The notes: generated by a model from the sequence alone, not told the origin. 64,000 bases of DNA from Gammaproteobacteria bacterium (GCA_028821405.1 JAPPGK010000050.1:34793-98792); one strand, 5' to 3'. Counted from the stretch's first letter, positions 1-9,313 are shown. Translations and numbers: made by a program.

Positions 1-426
1 CCGGGGTGCCATGTTCAATGGGTTGGGTCGCCCCACGTAGTCCTCGATCTCCTGGTACATGACCTTCTCCTGGGCCGAGCGTTGTCGCTGGCCTTCGCGA
101 CCGTATAGGGACCGCGACTGGTTGCAGATCGCGGCCCAATTGATCGCGACATGGAAGCCGGGCAGGGCGCGGCACTCTTCCGGTGCACCATCGCCACCGG
201 ACACTTGGCCGTCCTTGACCATCAGGTAGTAGGCGGACATGGCTCGACCGCCCCCGAGAAGCCGCGCCGGCGGGTGCGTGTAGATTTCGCTGAAACCCCA
301 CGCCGTGTCGGCGGGCAGGTTCCCTTCCTCGAGTAGCTGTATTCCGTATTTGGCGCACGCTTCGCACCAGGCCTTGGATCCGAATTCGCCGACGGGTTCG
401 AGTTCGGCAACGTTTACTCCGGGCAT
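1..426 (-). CDS. Unrecognised protein, partial at window edge
   Basis: The reading frame is open from an ATG at 426 to the window edge, giving the first 142 residues; the C-terminus lies outside. A near-perfect ribosome-binding site (AAGGAGGAAG) lies just upstream of the ATG, which fixes the start. The visible part is soluble, with two early cysteines (WCEAC near residue 20) and aromatic-rich stretches; there is no signal peptide or membrane segment. I do not recognise the family. It follows the PhyH-type dioxygenase by about 34 bp on the same strand, so it is probably cotranscribed with it and may belong to the same small oxidation pathway. Confidence 0.75.
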   Translation of the reverse strand, partial: MPGVNVAELEPVGEFGSKAWCEACAKYGIQLLEEGNLPADTAWGFSEIYTHPPARLLGGGRAMSAYYLMVKDGQVSGGDGAPEECRALPGFHVAINWAAICNQSRSLYGREGQRQRSAQEKVMYQEIEDYVGRPNPLNMAPR

Positions 427-460
427 GTTTCTTCCTCCTTGTTCGGGAATTGACGTTTGT

Positions 461-1204
461 TCATTGAAGCGCCCGGTCGACGGGTTTCGGGGTTTCCTTC
501 GAAGCACCGTAGTAGAAGAACGAAACGGCGCGGCGCGGACGCTCGGTCGGATTGCCCTCGGACCAATGCACGGTGAGGTCGCTGTGGATGACCGCATCCC
601 CCGGTTGAACGATGGCCGCCACCGCCGTTGCGGGGTCGACCACAAACTCGCCAAAGGGCGTGCCGGGGGCATATTGGATTCGGTGGGAGCCGCGGCCGTA
701 GTGAAGGCAGCCGTTCTCCGGGTCGGCGGGATCGAGCGCAATCCAGAGGGTCGCCCCAGCCTGTCCGCCCGGTGGGCGACCGATCGCGTCCCGGTGCGGT
801 GCGATCTCGCCCTTCGAACCCGGAATCTTGGTGAACCACGCGGCCGAGGAGGGCAGGAGCTTGTCTCCGACGAGTGCTTCGATAAGCGGTACGTGCCGGC
901 CGGCCGTCAGTTCGTTGTCGAACCATGCATCGTGCCGATTGAGACTCTTGAATATGTTGCCGAGGTCGATGTTCCCCTTCTGCTGACCCGCTCGCCGCCG
1001 CTTGCTCCGGGGATTGAGGCCTTCGCCTTTGCGTTTACGCGCAAAGAGATCGGCAGTGAGTCGCGTCGCCCGTTCACGCAGTTCCTCGAGCGCAGGACCA
1101 TGGAGATAGCCGGGGAGGATGACGAAGCCGTCCCGATCGTAGTCGCGTTTGATGGCCGAGATTTCGTCGTTGGTCATGGGGGGCCGTGGTTCGGAGCGTT
1201 GCAC
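461..1204 (-). CDS. Phytanoyl-CoA dioxygenase (PhyH) family protein
   Basis: This is a predicted Fe(II)/2-oxoglutarate-dependent oxygenase of 247 residues, within the usual PhyH size. The facial triad is visible as H137-x-D139 (PHRDAIG) and a distal His at 213 (TVHWSEGN), with an Arg-rich strand around 224 suited to binding 2-oxoglutarate. No signal peptide. A second Met nine codons in (MTNDE, at 1177) is an equally plausible start. The substrate cannot be read from the sequence: PhyH proteins hydroxylate fatty acyl-CoAs, osmolytes, phosphonates and natural products. It sits 158 bp after the CmcJ-like oxidoreductase and just before an unrecognised protein, all downstream of a TonB receptor. 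Confidence 0.88.
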   Translation of the reverse strand: MQRSEPRPPMTNDEISAIKRDYDRDGFVILPGYLHGPALEELRERATRLTADLFARKRKGEGLNPRSKRRRAGQQKGNIDLGNIFKSLNRHDAWFDNELTAGRHVPLIEALVGDKLLPSSAAWFTKIPGSKGEIAPHRDAIGRPPGGQAGATLWIALDPADPENGCLHYGRGSHRIQYAPGTPFGEFVVDPATAVAAIVQPGDAVIHSDLTVHWSEGNPTERPRRAVSFFYYGASKETPKPVDRALQ

Positions 1205-1362
1205 CGCCGTTAGGGGAGGGAAGAATCCGGCGCGAGGGAAGCGATCAGGTCAAGCAGGCGAAGTTGCCGACAACTTAGCACGACCTGTGGGTGGGTGACA
1301 CCGCAGGCGTCGTTTCCGGTGCCGGAAGATCACCCAAATGTACGTGGGACCCTTCGGCGGGG

Positions 1363-2193
1363 TTACGCGTCGAATACGGCCATCACTCGGACCTCGATAC
1401 TGCGCCTGGGCGGCGCGTCCGCAGGGGAAGTGGCGTCGTCGAAGGACGTGTGGGGACAGACCTTCGAGACACCCTCGCGGGTGTCCAACTGTTTTAGGAA
1501 CAGCAATTCGTCGGTCTTCATGCGCGGCACGTAGTAGAAGCGGTGGGCCGGGTCGCGAAGCGGCATGGCCGACTTTCCCTTCTGGCCGTAGCCCGTGTAG
1601 TAGTAGTCGAGCACATCCTCGGTACTGACAGTGCTGGCGTCGACCACTGCAAGCGGGTTGCGGTCGACCGTGTGATCGAACGGTTGCCAGGTGTTGAACC
1701 ATGCGAATTCGCAGTTCGAGTAGTTGCCGATGTCCAAGTCGCGCCTTGCCAGCGCCCGCTCCGCCAATCCCCGGGGATCCTCGAGCGTGTAGTCGCAGTG
1801 CAGGAATCGCGCGTACGCCTTGTTGAAGTCGGAGGTGTCCTCCGTGCGTACGACATGCTGGGTGATGACGACGTCGCGCGCGCCGGTGGTGCGCTTGGCG
1901 AGCGCGAGGATCTCGGGGTAGTAGATGTCGCGGATTTGCTCGTCGTCTCGGAAGTTGCGAACGGCGCTGGCGTGGCGCAGCAGCGCGAATCCGTTGGCAT
2001 CGAGGGTTATGTCGCCCCGGCGGAGTGCGTCTCGGGCGTCGTGGATTTCGACGACGTGTTTCGCCGTGTTGGCACGCCGGCTCCCGCGGTCGCCGACAAC
2101 GGGAATCTCGGCGCGGTCACGCCATTCGTCGTTCAGGTAGCGGACATCGGCAAGTACGGCCATGGTGATCTCGAATCGGTCGAGTGTCCCCAA
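1363..2193 (-). CDS. CmcJ/NvfI-like (AsaB-type) oxidoreductase
   Basis: A 276-residue protein with the hallmarks of the CmcJ/NvfI/AsaB family: an N-x-W-[RQ]-P element (NTWQP near residue 169), a following DRNPLAVVDAS segment, and a C-terminal stretch with FYYVPRMKTDELLFLKQLD and PHTSFDD. Known relatives act on secondary metabolites in fungi (AsaB, NvfI) or in cephamycin biosynthesis (CmcJ); several are 2-oxoglutarate oxygenases. The exact reaction here is unknown. It lies between the TonB receptor and a PhyH-type dioxygenase on the same strand, which suggests oxidation of an imported or self-made small molecule. Start at ATG 2193 is the longest; ATG at 2163 (MAVLADVRYLN) is an alternative. 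Confidence 0.72.
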   Translation of the reverse strand: MGTLDRFEITMAVLADVRYLNDEWRDRAEIPVVGDRGSRRANTAKHVVEIHDARDALRRGDITLDANGFALLRHASAVRNFRDDEQIRDIYYPEILALAKRTTGARDVVITQHVVRTEDTSDFNKAYARFLHCDYTLEDPRGLAERALARRDLDIGNYSNCEFAWFNTWQPFDHTVDRNPLAVVDASTVSTEDVLDYYYTGYGQKGKSAMPLRDPAHRFYYVPRMKTDELLFLKQLDTREGVSKVCPHTSFDDATSPADAPPRRSIEVRVMAVFDA

Positions 2194-2303
2194 TGGTAAC
2201 GACGCCTAGGACGAACGTCACCGGGTGTCCGCACCGGAACAGGACCTGTCCCGTCCCCGACGGTGTTCGCGCCAACGCCGGGGAACCCTCTTGCGGCCCC
2301 GAA

Positions 2304-2325
2304 GGGGCGACCCTTGCGGCCGCCC
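2304..2325. repeat. GGGCGACC-type intergenic palindrome
   Basis: GGGGCGACCCTTGCGGCCGC, a one-mismatch copy of the dispersed palindrome, in the gap between the TonB receptor and the CmcJ-like gene. Confidence 0.5.
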
Positions 2326-2386
2326 GAATCACGGCACTGTCGACCCGGGGACGGGGCGGGCCCGTCCCCAAGGGTTCGTCTCCCCC

Positions 2387-4948
2387 CTACTCTATGCGGT
2401 ACTGCGCGCGCAGGTAGTAGAAGCCGCCGTTGAAGCTGAACGGCGACTGTTCCGGGTAGACCAATCCCGCGACCTCGCCGTTTGGATTGGTGGACGGGTA
2501 CTCGTCGAACGCGTTCTGCAAACCAAACTGCAGCGACAGCGAGTTGCTGGCATCGACGCCGATCTCAGCATCGAACACCATGCTCGGGTCCGGGTAGAAC
2601 GCGACCGAGCCGTCGTTCGTCGGGGCGTCGTAGTACTCGCCGTAGTGCCGGGCCCGCGCCATCAAACGCCATCGGCCCTGGCTGTGCGTCCAGGTCAGCG
2701 TGAAGCGGGAATCGGGACGGCCCTGCTCGATCTGCAGGCGACGGTTGTCGCTGGTGAAGTCGGGATTAAACTTCGTCAGGTCCACGCTCTGCCAGTTCCC
2801 CGCGAACGTCAGGTTGGACAATCCGCCACCTAACTCGAAGGGCCAGGTCGCGACGACGTCGATACCGGAGGCCTCCACGGTCTGCAGGTTCGAGAAGAAC
2901 CGTACCGACGTGAAACTACTGGCATCGGTGACGCCGGCCGCCAGGAGGGCGGAGATGTCCGCGGGCGTGAGGTTGAACCGGCTCGTGAACGAGATCCGAT
3001 CCTCGATCTCGATCCGGTAGTAGTCCACCGTCACGTCGACGCCGCCGACATCGAAGACGACGCCGAGGGTGGTGTTGACCGACTCCTCCGGGGTCAAGGC
3101 TTGCGCACCCTTCTGTTGGGCGATGGGATTGGTCGGCGGAAGCGTAGCGATGTCCGCCAGGAAGCCCATGTTGAACTCGGTGGTGACGTTGCGCAGGTTC
3201 GCCTGACCGGCGGTGGGCACGCGGAAGCCGGTGCTGACGGCGCCCCGGATGGCTAGGTTAAGGCCAACCTGCAGCCGTGCCGCGATCTTGCCGTCAAGCG
3301 TATTGCCGTACTCGGAGTAGTTTTCGTAGCGCAACGCCCCGCCGAGAAGCAGGTTCTCGGAGACGTTGGACTCAAGGTCGACGTAGGCCGCGAACGACCG
3401 CACCGTGTTTTCGCCGGCATCGCCGGGCTGGAAGCCGGGGAAGCCGTTGGAACCGACGCCGAAGCCCTGCGCCGCGAGACCGTGGTCGAGGTTGGGATCG
3501 ATGTAGAACGAGTTCGGCTCGCCGTTGTCGATCCTGAAGGTCTCGTCCCGGTACTCCAAGCCGACGGCCACGTTGATCGCGCCGAACGAGTCGGAGTCGA
3601 TTGGCTTCGACAGGTCGAAGTTCAGCACCCGGTCGGTCTCGGTGTAGGCACCGGCCTCGTAGTGGGTGTCGATCTCGTTGCGCTGCCAAAGCAGTTGCGG
3701 GTTGATGGTGTTGTAGATGTAGAACTGCGCGTTGCTGCGGCCCGCCGTGGCGCTAAGGTCGTAGAACCAGCCCGTGTCCAAGGTTCCGCGGACTCCGCCC
3801 GCGATGCTCAAGTCGTGGACGAAACCGCCGAATTGCGGGGTGAAGCCGCCGGGAAACCTCTCGATCAGCGAGTAGCAGTTCGGGTCCGAGCGGATCGCGG
3901 CCAGCGCGGCGCTGTCGGGAACGTTGTTGACAATCCGCACCACTGGGCAGTTCCCGGAGCCGTCGGCCGTGAGGTCCGCGACCTTGACCGTGGGTGTGCC
4001 GTCTACGACCGGGCCGCGGAACACGCCGCCTCGGGTGTGGGGATTCCGGAAGTAGAACCCGCCTTCCACCTGGCGCTCGGCCCAGTTGCCGAAGGCGTAC
4101 GCCTCGCTGCCGTTACCGAGATCGAGCCCGAAATTGCCGAACAACTTGAAGTCGCCCGAGATCTCGGGTGCACCCCAGATCTGTGCTGCGGGTTGGCGGA
4201 CCTCGCGGTTGCCGGCGTCGATCAGAGCTTGGGCATCGCCGCGCTGGGCGCTGCGGCTGGTCGGATCGGACTCCTTCCACTCGAAGCTCAAGTTGGCAAA
4301 GCCGAGGTCGGTGAGCGGTAGGCCGACGTTGGCGGCTATCGTCATGGCGCTGCCGTCGCCTTCGAAGTGGGTTCCCCACTTGCCTTCCACGGTGGCCCCT
4401 TGGGCATCCTCCTTGAGCACGAAGTTCATTATCCCGGCGATGGCGTCGGACCCGTACTGGGCCGATGCGCCGTCACGGAGAACCTCGAGGCGGTCGAGGG
4501 CGATCGCCGGGATGGCGGACAGGTCGGGGCCCTGGGATCCGCCGGAGATCCCGGCACCGAGCAGCGCGATGACCGCAGCCCGGTGACGACGCTTGCCATT
4601 GACGAGGACCAGGGTGGCATCCGGGGGAAGCGATCTCAGGGTCGCCGGACGAATGAACGTCGCGGCATCGCTGATCGGTTCCTGGGCGACGTTGTACGAC
4701 GGCACCAGCGCCGCGACCAAGTCGTCCAAATCGGTATTGCCGTGGGCGAGAAACTCGTCCCCGCCGATCACGTCGACGGGAACCGGTGAGTCCGCTGCCG
4801 AGCGGTCGCGGCGGCGTGAACCGACAACCACGACTTCCTCGATGGGACCGGACGAAGCTTGCTGACCAGACTCCTCGGCGACTGCCCGTTCCGAGGCAAT
4901 GGCCAGCAATGCGATACTGGTGGCTAATGCAAATGCAAAGGATTTCAA
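2387..4948 (-). CDS. TonB-dependent outer-membrane receptor
   Basis: An 853-residue outer-membrane receptor. It starts with a clear Sec signal peptide (hydrophobic core FALATSIALLAIA, cleavage near residue 25), followed by a TonB box-like EEVVVVGSRRR at about 36-46, a plug domain (VLVNGKRRHRA, LDRLEVLRDGASAQYGSDAIAGIMNF) and a long 22-strand-type barrel. The C-terminus ends in an aromatic-rich strand (FYYLRAQYRIE), although the last residue is Glu rather than the usual Phe. Plug and barrel resemble the broad group that takes up organic substrates rather than the classical siderophore receptors; the ligand is unknown. It is upstream of the CmcJ-like and PhyH genes on the same strand, 193 bp away. 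Confidence 0.95.
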   Translation of the reverse strand: MKSFAFALATSIALLAIASERAVAEESGQQASSGPIEEVVVVGSRRRDRSAADSPVPVDVIGGDEFLAHGNTDLDDLVAALVPSYNVAQEPISDAATFIRPATLRSLPPDATLVLVNGKRRHRAAVIALLGAGISGGSQGPDLSAIPAIALDRLEVLRDGASAQYGSDAIAGIMNFVLKEDAQGATVEGKWGTHFEGDGSAMTIAANVGLPLTDLGFANLSFEWKESDPTSRSAQRGDAQALIDAGNREVRQPAAQIWGAPEISGDFKLFGNFGLDLGNGSEAYAFGNWAERQVEGGFYFRNPHTRGGVFRGPVVDGTPTVKVADLTADGSGNCPVVRIVNNVPDSAALAAIRSDPNCYSLIERFPGGFTPQFGGFVHDLSIAGGVRGTLDTGWFYDLSATAGRSNAQFYIYNTINPQLLWQRNEIDTHYEAGAYTETDRVLNFDLSKPIDSDSFGAINVAVGLEYRDETFRIDNGEPNSFYIDPNLDHGLAAQGFGVGSNGFPGFQPGDAGENTVRSFAAYVDLESNVSENLLLGGALRYENYSEYGNTLDGKIAARLQVGLNLAIRGAVSTGFRVPTAGQANLRNVTTEFNMGFLADIATLPPTNPIAQQKGAQALTPEESVNTTLGVVFDVGGVDVTVDYYRIEIEDRISFTSRFNLTPADISALLAAGVTDASSFTSVRFFSNLQTVEASGIDVVATWPFELGGGLSNLTFAGNWQSVDLTKFNPDFTSDNRRLQIEQGRPDSRFTLTWTHSQGRWRLMARARHYGEYYDAPTNDGSVAFYPDPSMVFDAEIGVDASNSLSLQFGLQNAFDEYPSTNPNGEVAGLVYPEQSPFSFNGGFYYLRAQYRIE

Positions 4949-5136
4949 AGGGTTGCTCCAGAAGGCTTAGAACAGGCGCTGCTATTATAGGCTATTCGTC
5001 GCTTCCCCCCATGTTTTTGGGTTGTCTCACTTTGAACCGGGGCGGCACGCGGGCCGGGAGACCCGACCCTTGGGCGCGAGGTTGCCGACAGACGGACGGC
5101 GTGGTGTGCCGGCTCGGGCGGGGACAAGCTCCGTGC

Positions 5137-5724
5137 CTACGGACTGAGCCTGCGGATCCTGGCAGCCATTTGCCGATGATCGGCCGAACCCGGCAGGTAG
5201 TCGACGATCCGGCTGAACGGGTCCACGATGTAGACAACCGTGGAGTGGTTGATCTGATGGTCCGCGGTCAACTCGGCGGGCAGGTCTTCGAAGAGGGTCC
5301 TGAAGGAGGCGGCTGCGCGTTCTAGCGCCGTCCGCGAGCCGGTGAGTCCAACGAAACGATCATCGAAATACTCGAGGTATGCCGCGACCTTCGCGGGGGT
5401 GTCGCGTTCGGGGTCGACGGATATGAACACGGGTTTGATCCGGGTACCGTGACCGGATTGGTCCAGCTCGGACATGACCCGGGTGAGCTTGTTCATCTGG
5501 GCGGGGCAGATGTTGTGGCAGCTGGTGAAGCCAAAGAACACCATCAGGTGTCGTCCGCCCAAGTCACGGGCCGTCAAGGTGTCGCCGGTATGGCTCGTCA
5601 GCCGAAACTCCACCCGCGCGTCGGGATCGTCGTGGTGCCACACGGCGAGCGCGAACGAGACGGAAATGACAGCGAGGGTCGCGAAGAACAGGACAGCCGT
5701 CTTTGTGGTGGGGGAGGCGGTCAC
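5137..5724 (-). CDS. SCO1/SenC copper chaperone
   Basis: This 195-residue protein has one N-terminal membrane anchor (about 9-29) and a thioredoxin-like domain facing the periplasm. The copper-binding CxxxC is C69-H-N-I-C73-P, and the third ligand is the His of QINHSTVVYIVDP near residue 160. SCO proteins deliver copper to, or reduce, the CuA site of heme-copper oxidases. It lies 3 bp after the formate/nitrite-type channel on the same strand, and that pair is divergent from a cluster with its own SCO gene and a CuA subunit, so it may serve the same enzyme. Confidence 0.93.
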   Translation of the reverse strand: MTASPTTKTAVLFFATLAVISVSFALAVWHHDDPDARVEFRLTSHTGDTLTARDLGGRHLMVFFGFTSCHNICPAQMNKLTRVMSELDQSGHGTRIKPVFISVDPERDTPAKVAAYLEYFDDRFVGLTGSRTALERAAASFRTLFEDLPAELTADHQINHSTVVYIVDPFSRIVDYLPGSADHRQMAARIRRLSP

Positions 5725-5727
5725 AGG

Positions 5728-6603
5728 TCACCCGTCGGCAGGGTCGTGCGCCTTCACGGGCATATCCCGCATGGCCCTGGCCCGCACGAATCGACCGTGC
5801 GTCGCGACCCAGTAGCCGAGTCCCATGAACAGGCTGCCGCCGATGATGTTCCCGATGGTGACCCACAGCAGGTTGTACGCCATCCCTGCGACGCTGATCG
5901 TGTCCGGGTGGTCGGCAAGCAGCGGGATCGCGAGCAGGGTCATATTCGCGACGCTGTGTTCGAAGCCGCTGGCGATGAAGGCGAACAGACACCAGAAGAT
6001 GACAATCGCCTTGGTCGCGTCGCTCTTCGTGCGTGCGGACATCCACAGCGCAAGGCACACCAGCCAATTGCAGAGCGTGGCCCGAGCCAGGAGGGCCGGA
6101 ATGGACGAGTTCATCTTGAAGTCGGCGATCTTGAACAGGAACGGCGCGCCGTCGGACAGCAGTCCACCCCCGCCGCCAGCGACGAACAACGCCGCCAAGC
6201 CGACGGACCCAATGAGGTTGAAAACCCACGACGCCACCCAGACTCGGGTCAGGTCGCCCAACGTTGTCGTGCCCGCCAGTTTCCCGAAGACCATGTACAT
6301 GGTGTGGCCGGTAAAGAGTTCGGATCCCGCGAACACGACAAGGGTCAGCGCGATGCCGAACGAGACCCCCATGATGAGTTCCTGCCAAGCGGGGTCGAGC
6401 GTGCCCCCGACCGAGAAGATCAGGATGATGCCGATGCCGACGTAGGCACCGGCCATCAGCGATCCCATCAGGAATGCGAGCGGCGTATGCGACAGCGAGT
6501 CGGCCTTGTTGCGGGCCAGCGCGGCGAAGTGATCGATGGTGTCCTGGTACACGAGCCTTCGCGGAGCCGCGACGCTGCGGCGAATATAGCCCTCCGGACG
6601 CAA
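5728..6603 (-). CDS. Formate/nitrite transporter (FNT) family channel
   Basis: A 291-residue membrane protein with six predicted membrane helices and the FNT signature: the central-pore His lies in FIASGFEHSVANM, which matches FocA/NirC, and SELFTGHTMYM matches the first omega-loop repeat. FNT channels pass formate, nitrite or hydrosulfide. The longest start is TTG at 6603; no good ribosome-binding site is visible, so a later start is possible. It is divergent from a probable nitric oxide reductase cluster and cotranscribed with a SCO gene, which favours nitrite as substrate by context only. Confidence 0.9.
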   Translation of the reverse strand: MRPEGYIRRSVAAPRRLVYQDTIDHFAALARNKADSLSHTPLAFLMGSLMAGAYVGIGIILIFSVGGTLDPAWQELIMGVSFGIALTLVVFAGSELFTGHTMYMVFGKLAGTTTLGDLTRVWVASWVFNLIGSVGLAALFVAGGGGGLLSDGAPFLFKIADFKMNSSIPALLARATLCNWLVCLALWMSARTKSDATKAIVIFWCLFAFIASGFEHSVANMTLLAIPLLADHPDTISVAGMAYNLLWVTIGNIIGGSLFMGLGYWVATHGRFVRARAMRDMPVKAHDPADG

Positions 6604-6725
6604 TCATGTAAGCGCCCAAGCGTGCGAAGGCGCTTGAACTCGATGGCCCTTGGGTGTAAATCTGCCCGTAGATCAGAGCGGTAAGTCGGTCAGTCATCCG
6701 GCGTTGGTGAAATGGGGAGGCTGCG
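6604..6725. promoter_or_regulatory. Divergent promoter region between FNT-SCO and the CuA/heme-copper cluster
   Basis: This 122-bp stretch must carry promoters for both directions because the genes on either side start transcription away from it. I see no clear FNR-type TTGAT-N4-ATCAA or NsrR-type palindrome by eye, and no convincing sigma-70 pair. The function follows from gene layout only. Confidence 0.4.
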
Positions 6726-7253
6726 ATGATCCAAGACACCGTGTTCGTGGTAACCGTGGTTCTGATGTTGGTAGTCGCCGGCGCGTTCGCGTACGTGGCG
6801 CTGAATGCCGGCAAGGCCGTGGCGGAATACCCGCCGATCCAACAGAGATCCCAGGGCATGCGGGTCTGGTTCTTCTGGATCTTGATCGTGGCGGGCGTGC
6901 TGATCGCCGTGGTCACCATGCTCGACCTGCCGTACGCGGCCACCCGGGGCGACACGCCCGACGATGCGGTCACCCTGGAAATCGAGGGTCGGCAATGGTA
7001 CTGGGAGGTGGGTGAAGCCCAACTCACCGCTGGGGACACGGTGATCTTCAACGTCACATCGGGGGACGTGAATCACGGTCTTGGCCTTTACGATCCGGCC
7101 ATGCGGATGGTGGGGCAGACCCAGGCGATGCCGGGGTACCTGAACGTGTTGTCGCTGACCCTCGAACAGCCCGGGACCTACACGGTGCTCTGCATGGAGT
7201 ACTGCGGGCTCGTCCACCACGCGATGGTCAGCGAGATCACGGTCGGCGAATAG
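6726..7253 (+). CDS. norS: Heme-copper oxidase subunit II with CuA site (NorS-like)
   Basis: A 175-residue protein with two N-terminal membrane helices and a periplasmic cupredoxin domain. All CuA ligands are present: H117 (DVNHGLG), then C156-x-E158-x-C160-x3-H164-x2-M167 near the C-terminus. It therefore accepts electrons from cytochrome c or another periplasmic donor. The next gene, a heme-copper subunit I, begins 12 bp downstream, and SCO and a membrane protein follow. This order is that of norSY-senC-orf1 in ammonia-oxidising bacteria, so I call it NorS-like; by sequence alone it could also be a short CoxB of a B-type oxygen reductase. Confidence 0.85.
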   Translation: MIQDTVFVVTVVLMLVVAGAFAYVALNAGKAVAEYPPIQQRSQGMRVWFFWILIVAGVLIAVVTMLDLPYAATRGDTPDDAVTLEIEGRQWYWEVGEAQLTAGDTVIFNVTSGDVNHGLGLYDPAMRMVGQTQAMPGYLNVLSLTLEQPGTYTVLCMEYCGLVHHAMVSEITVGE

Positions 7254-7265
7254 GGGAGAACTGCC

Positions 7266-8705
7266 ATGGCCGAACAAACCGCTCCGCCGCTACCGCCGTC
7301 CGGCCGGATCGGCGTCGTGGTCTACCTGGCGATCAGCGCCCTGGTCTTCGTGCTCATGATGGTCCTCGGGGTCCTCATGCGCCTCTCCCAGGCAACCTGG
7401 GTCGAACTCTCGCCGAACCTCTTCTACGAGGTGATGACCGCGCACGGCGCTGGCATGGTAGGGATCTCCGGTCTCGCCGCCAGCGGCGTCATCTGGTACT
7501 TCCTGCGCCGCTACGTCGACCTGTCCGTGGGCATCCTGTGGGCCAACCTGGCCTTCTTCCTGTTCGGCGTCGTGCTGATTCTCGGCGGCATCTTCGTCGG
7601 CAACTACGCCGGTGGCTGGACTTTCCTGTTCCCGCTACCCGGCACGAGTGCAGGGGTCTGGGGTACAGGGGGTGCTGCGAGCTACCTGTTCGGACTGCTG
7701 TCGATCGGGGTCGGCTTCCTGTTGCTCTATCTCGACTTCGCCCGCGCGATCATGGCGAGATACCGATCGCTCGCCAAAGCGCTGGGTTGGCCGCAACTGT
7801 TCCGCAACAGCAGCGATGAAGCGCCGCCACCGACGGTCGTCGCCGCCACCATGGTATTGATCGTCAACATCGCCGGGATCCTCGCCGGCGCGGTGGTCCT
7901 CGTGCTGATTCTCGTCAACCTCTACGCGCCGCAGTTCGCCGTCGATCCCCTGTTGACCAAAAACCTGACGTATTTCTTTGGGCACGTGTTCATCAATGCC
8001 ACCATCTACCAGGCCCTGGTCGCGGTCTATGAGATCCTGCCCAAGTACGTGGGCAGGTCTTGGCCGGTCAACAGGATCTTCCTGGCGGCGTGGACCGCCA
8101 CCACCCTCATGGTGATGGCGGTGTACCCGCATCACCTGCTCATGGACTTCGTCATGCCCACCTGGGCGCTGGCCATCGGGCAGATCGTGTCCTACCTCGC
8201 AGGCTTGCCGGTCTTCGCCGTGACCGCCTGGACCACGCTCACCATCGTGCATCGGTCGGGGATCAAGTGGGATATGACGTCGGGGTTGTTGTTCGTGTCG
8301 ATCTTCGGCTGGAGTGCCGGCATCGTGCCGGCCATCATCGACGGCGTCATCGCCGTGAACCACGTGATGCACAACACCATGTGGGTTCCGGGACACTTCC
8401 ACATGTATCTGATCCTCGGCTTGGTGGCCATGCTGTTCGGCTTCATGTACTACCTCACCGATCAGGGCTCGAGGAAAGGCCTCGACTAGGCCGCGTTGTG
8501 GGTCTATCTGGTGGGCGGCGTCGGATTCTGCATCGGGTTGCTGGCGAGCGGCTTGAACTCGATACCCCGGCGCTGGGCGGTCCATATGCCGGAATGGGTC
8601 GTGGACAGCCAGGCTTCCTCCGTTTTCGCGGCATTGATCGCCGTGGCCGCATTGATTTTCGCCGTCCGGTTCCTGAGCAGCCTCAAACACGCCCGGGCAG
8701 GGTAA
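7266..8705 (+). pseudogene. norY: Heme-copper subunit I (NorY-like), split by in-frame TAG
   Basis: The catalytic subunit is read in one frame from ATG 7266 to TAA 8705, about 479 codons, but with a TAG at 8487-8489 after residue 407. Residues beyond it (AALWVYLVGGVGF through PRRWAVHMPEW) are the normal last helices of subunit I in the same frame. Metal ligands: low-spin heme His60 (TAHGAGM) and His379; CuB/FeB site His240, His289, His290; high-spin heme His377 (WVPGHFH). In oxygen reductases of the A and B families the residue at His240+4 is the cross-linked Tyr; here it is Asn244. This and the gene order favour nitric oxide reductase (sNOR) over oxygen reductase. TAG is an ordinary stop elsewhere in this window (it ends the preceding gene), so this is a nonsense mutation, a sequence error or read-through. 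Confidence 0.82.
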
Positions 8706-9313
8706 TGCCGTGGCGCTCGGCGGCCGCCGCCGTCCTCGTCCTGGCGGTCGGAGGCGGTGCCTTGGCGTTGGGGACCGACGGCTGGTCCGTGTGGACCGCC
8801 GAGGGGGCCCGGCGCCAGGCCGTGCTCACCAATCCGAGGCCGCTGCCTGACTATCCGTTGACGGACTCTCGCGGCAACGCACTCAATCTCGCCGAACTTG
8901 AGACACCGCTCGTGGTGGTCGATCTGATCTACACGCGCTGTCCGACCGTGTGCCTGGCCATGGGCGCGCAATTGCGCACGCTGCAGACCGAACTGGCGGC
9001 AACCGGCCTGTCGGAGAAGGTCGGCATTCTGAGCATCACCTTCGATCCGAGCGATGACCGTCAAGCGCTTGCGGACTATCTCGAGCGTTTCCACGCGATC
9101 GCGCCGAATTGGCGCGCTGCGCGGTTCGACAACGACGAGGATCTTGAACGGATACTCGAGCAACTGGGCGTCGTGTTGATTCCCGAACCCCGGGTGGGCT
9201 TCGTCCACAACGCGGCCTTCTATCTCGTCGAGAACGGCTACGTGGTGGAGATCCTCGAGGTCGAGGATCGGATGGGCTTGTTGGCGGCCATCCGTCGGCG
9301 GGCAGCCACATGA
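8705..9313 (+). CDS. senC: SCO1/SenC-type copper chaperone of the norSY-like cluster
   Basis: A 202-residue protein with an N-terminal signal-anchor (about 5-22) and a SCO domain. The CxxxC motif is C79-PTV-C83 and the conserved His lies in GFVHNAAFYLVENG. The ATG overlaps the TAA stop of subunit I by one base, and the end overlaps the next gene by four, so translation is coupled. It probably assembles the CuA centre of the subunit II encoded at the start of the cluster. It is distinct from the other SCO gene on the opposite strand: the two differ widely in sequence. Confidence 0.9.
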   Translation: MPWRSAAAAVLVLAVGGGALALGTDGWSVWTAEGARRQAVLTNPRPLPDYPLTDSRGNALNLAELETPLVVVDLIYTRCPTVCLAMGAQLRTLQTELAATGLSEKVGILSITFDPSDDRQALADYLERFHAIAPNWRAARFDNDEDLERILEQLGVVLIPEPRVGFVHNAAFYLVENGYVVEILEVEDRMGLLAAIRRRAAT

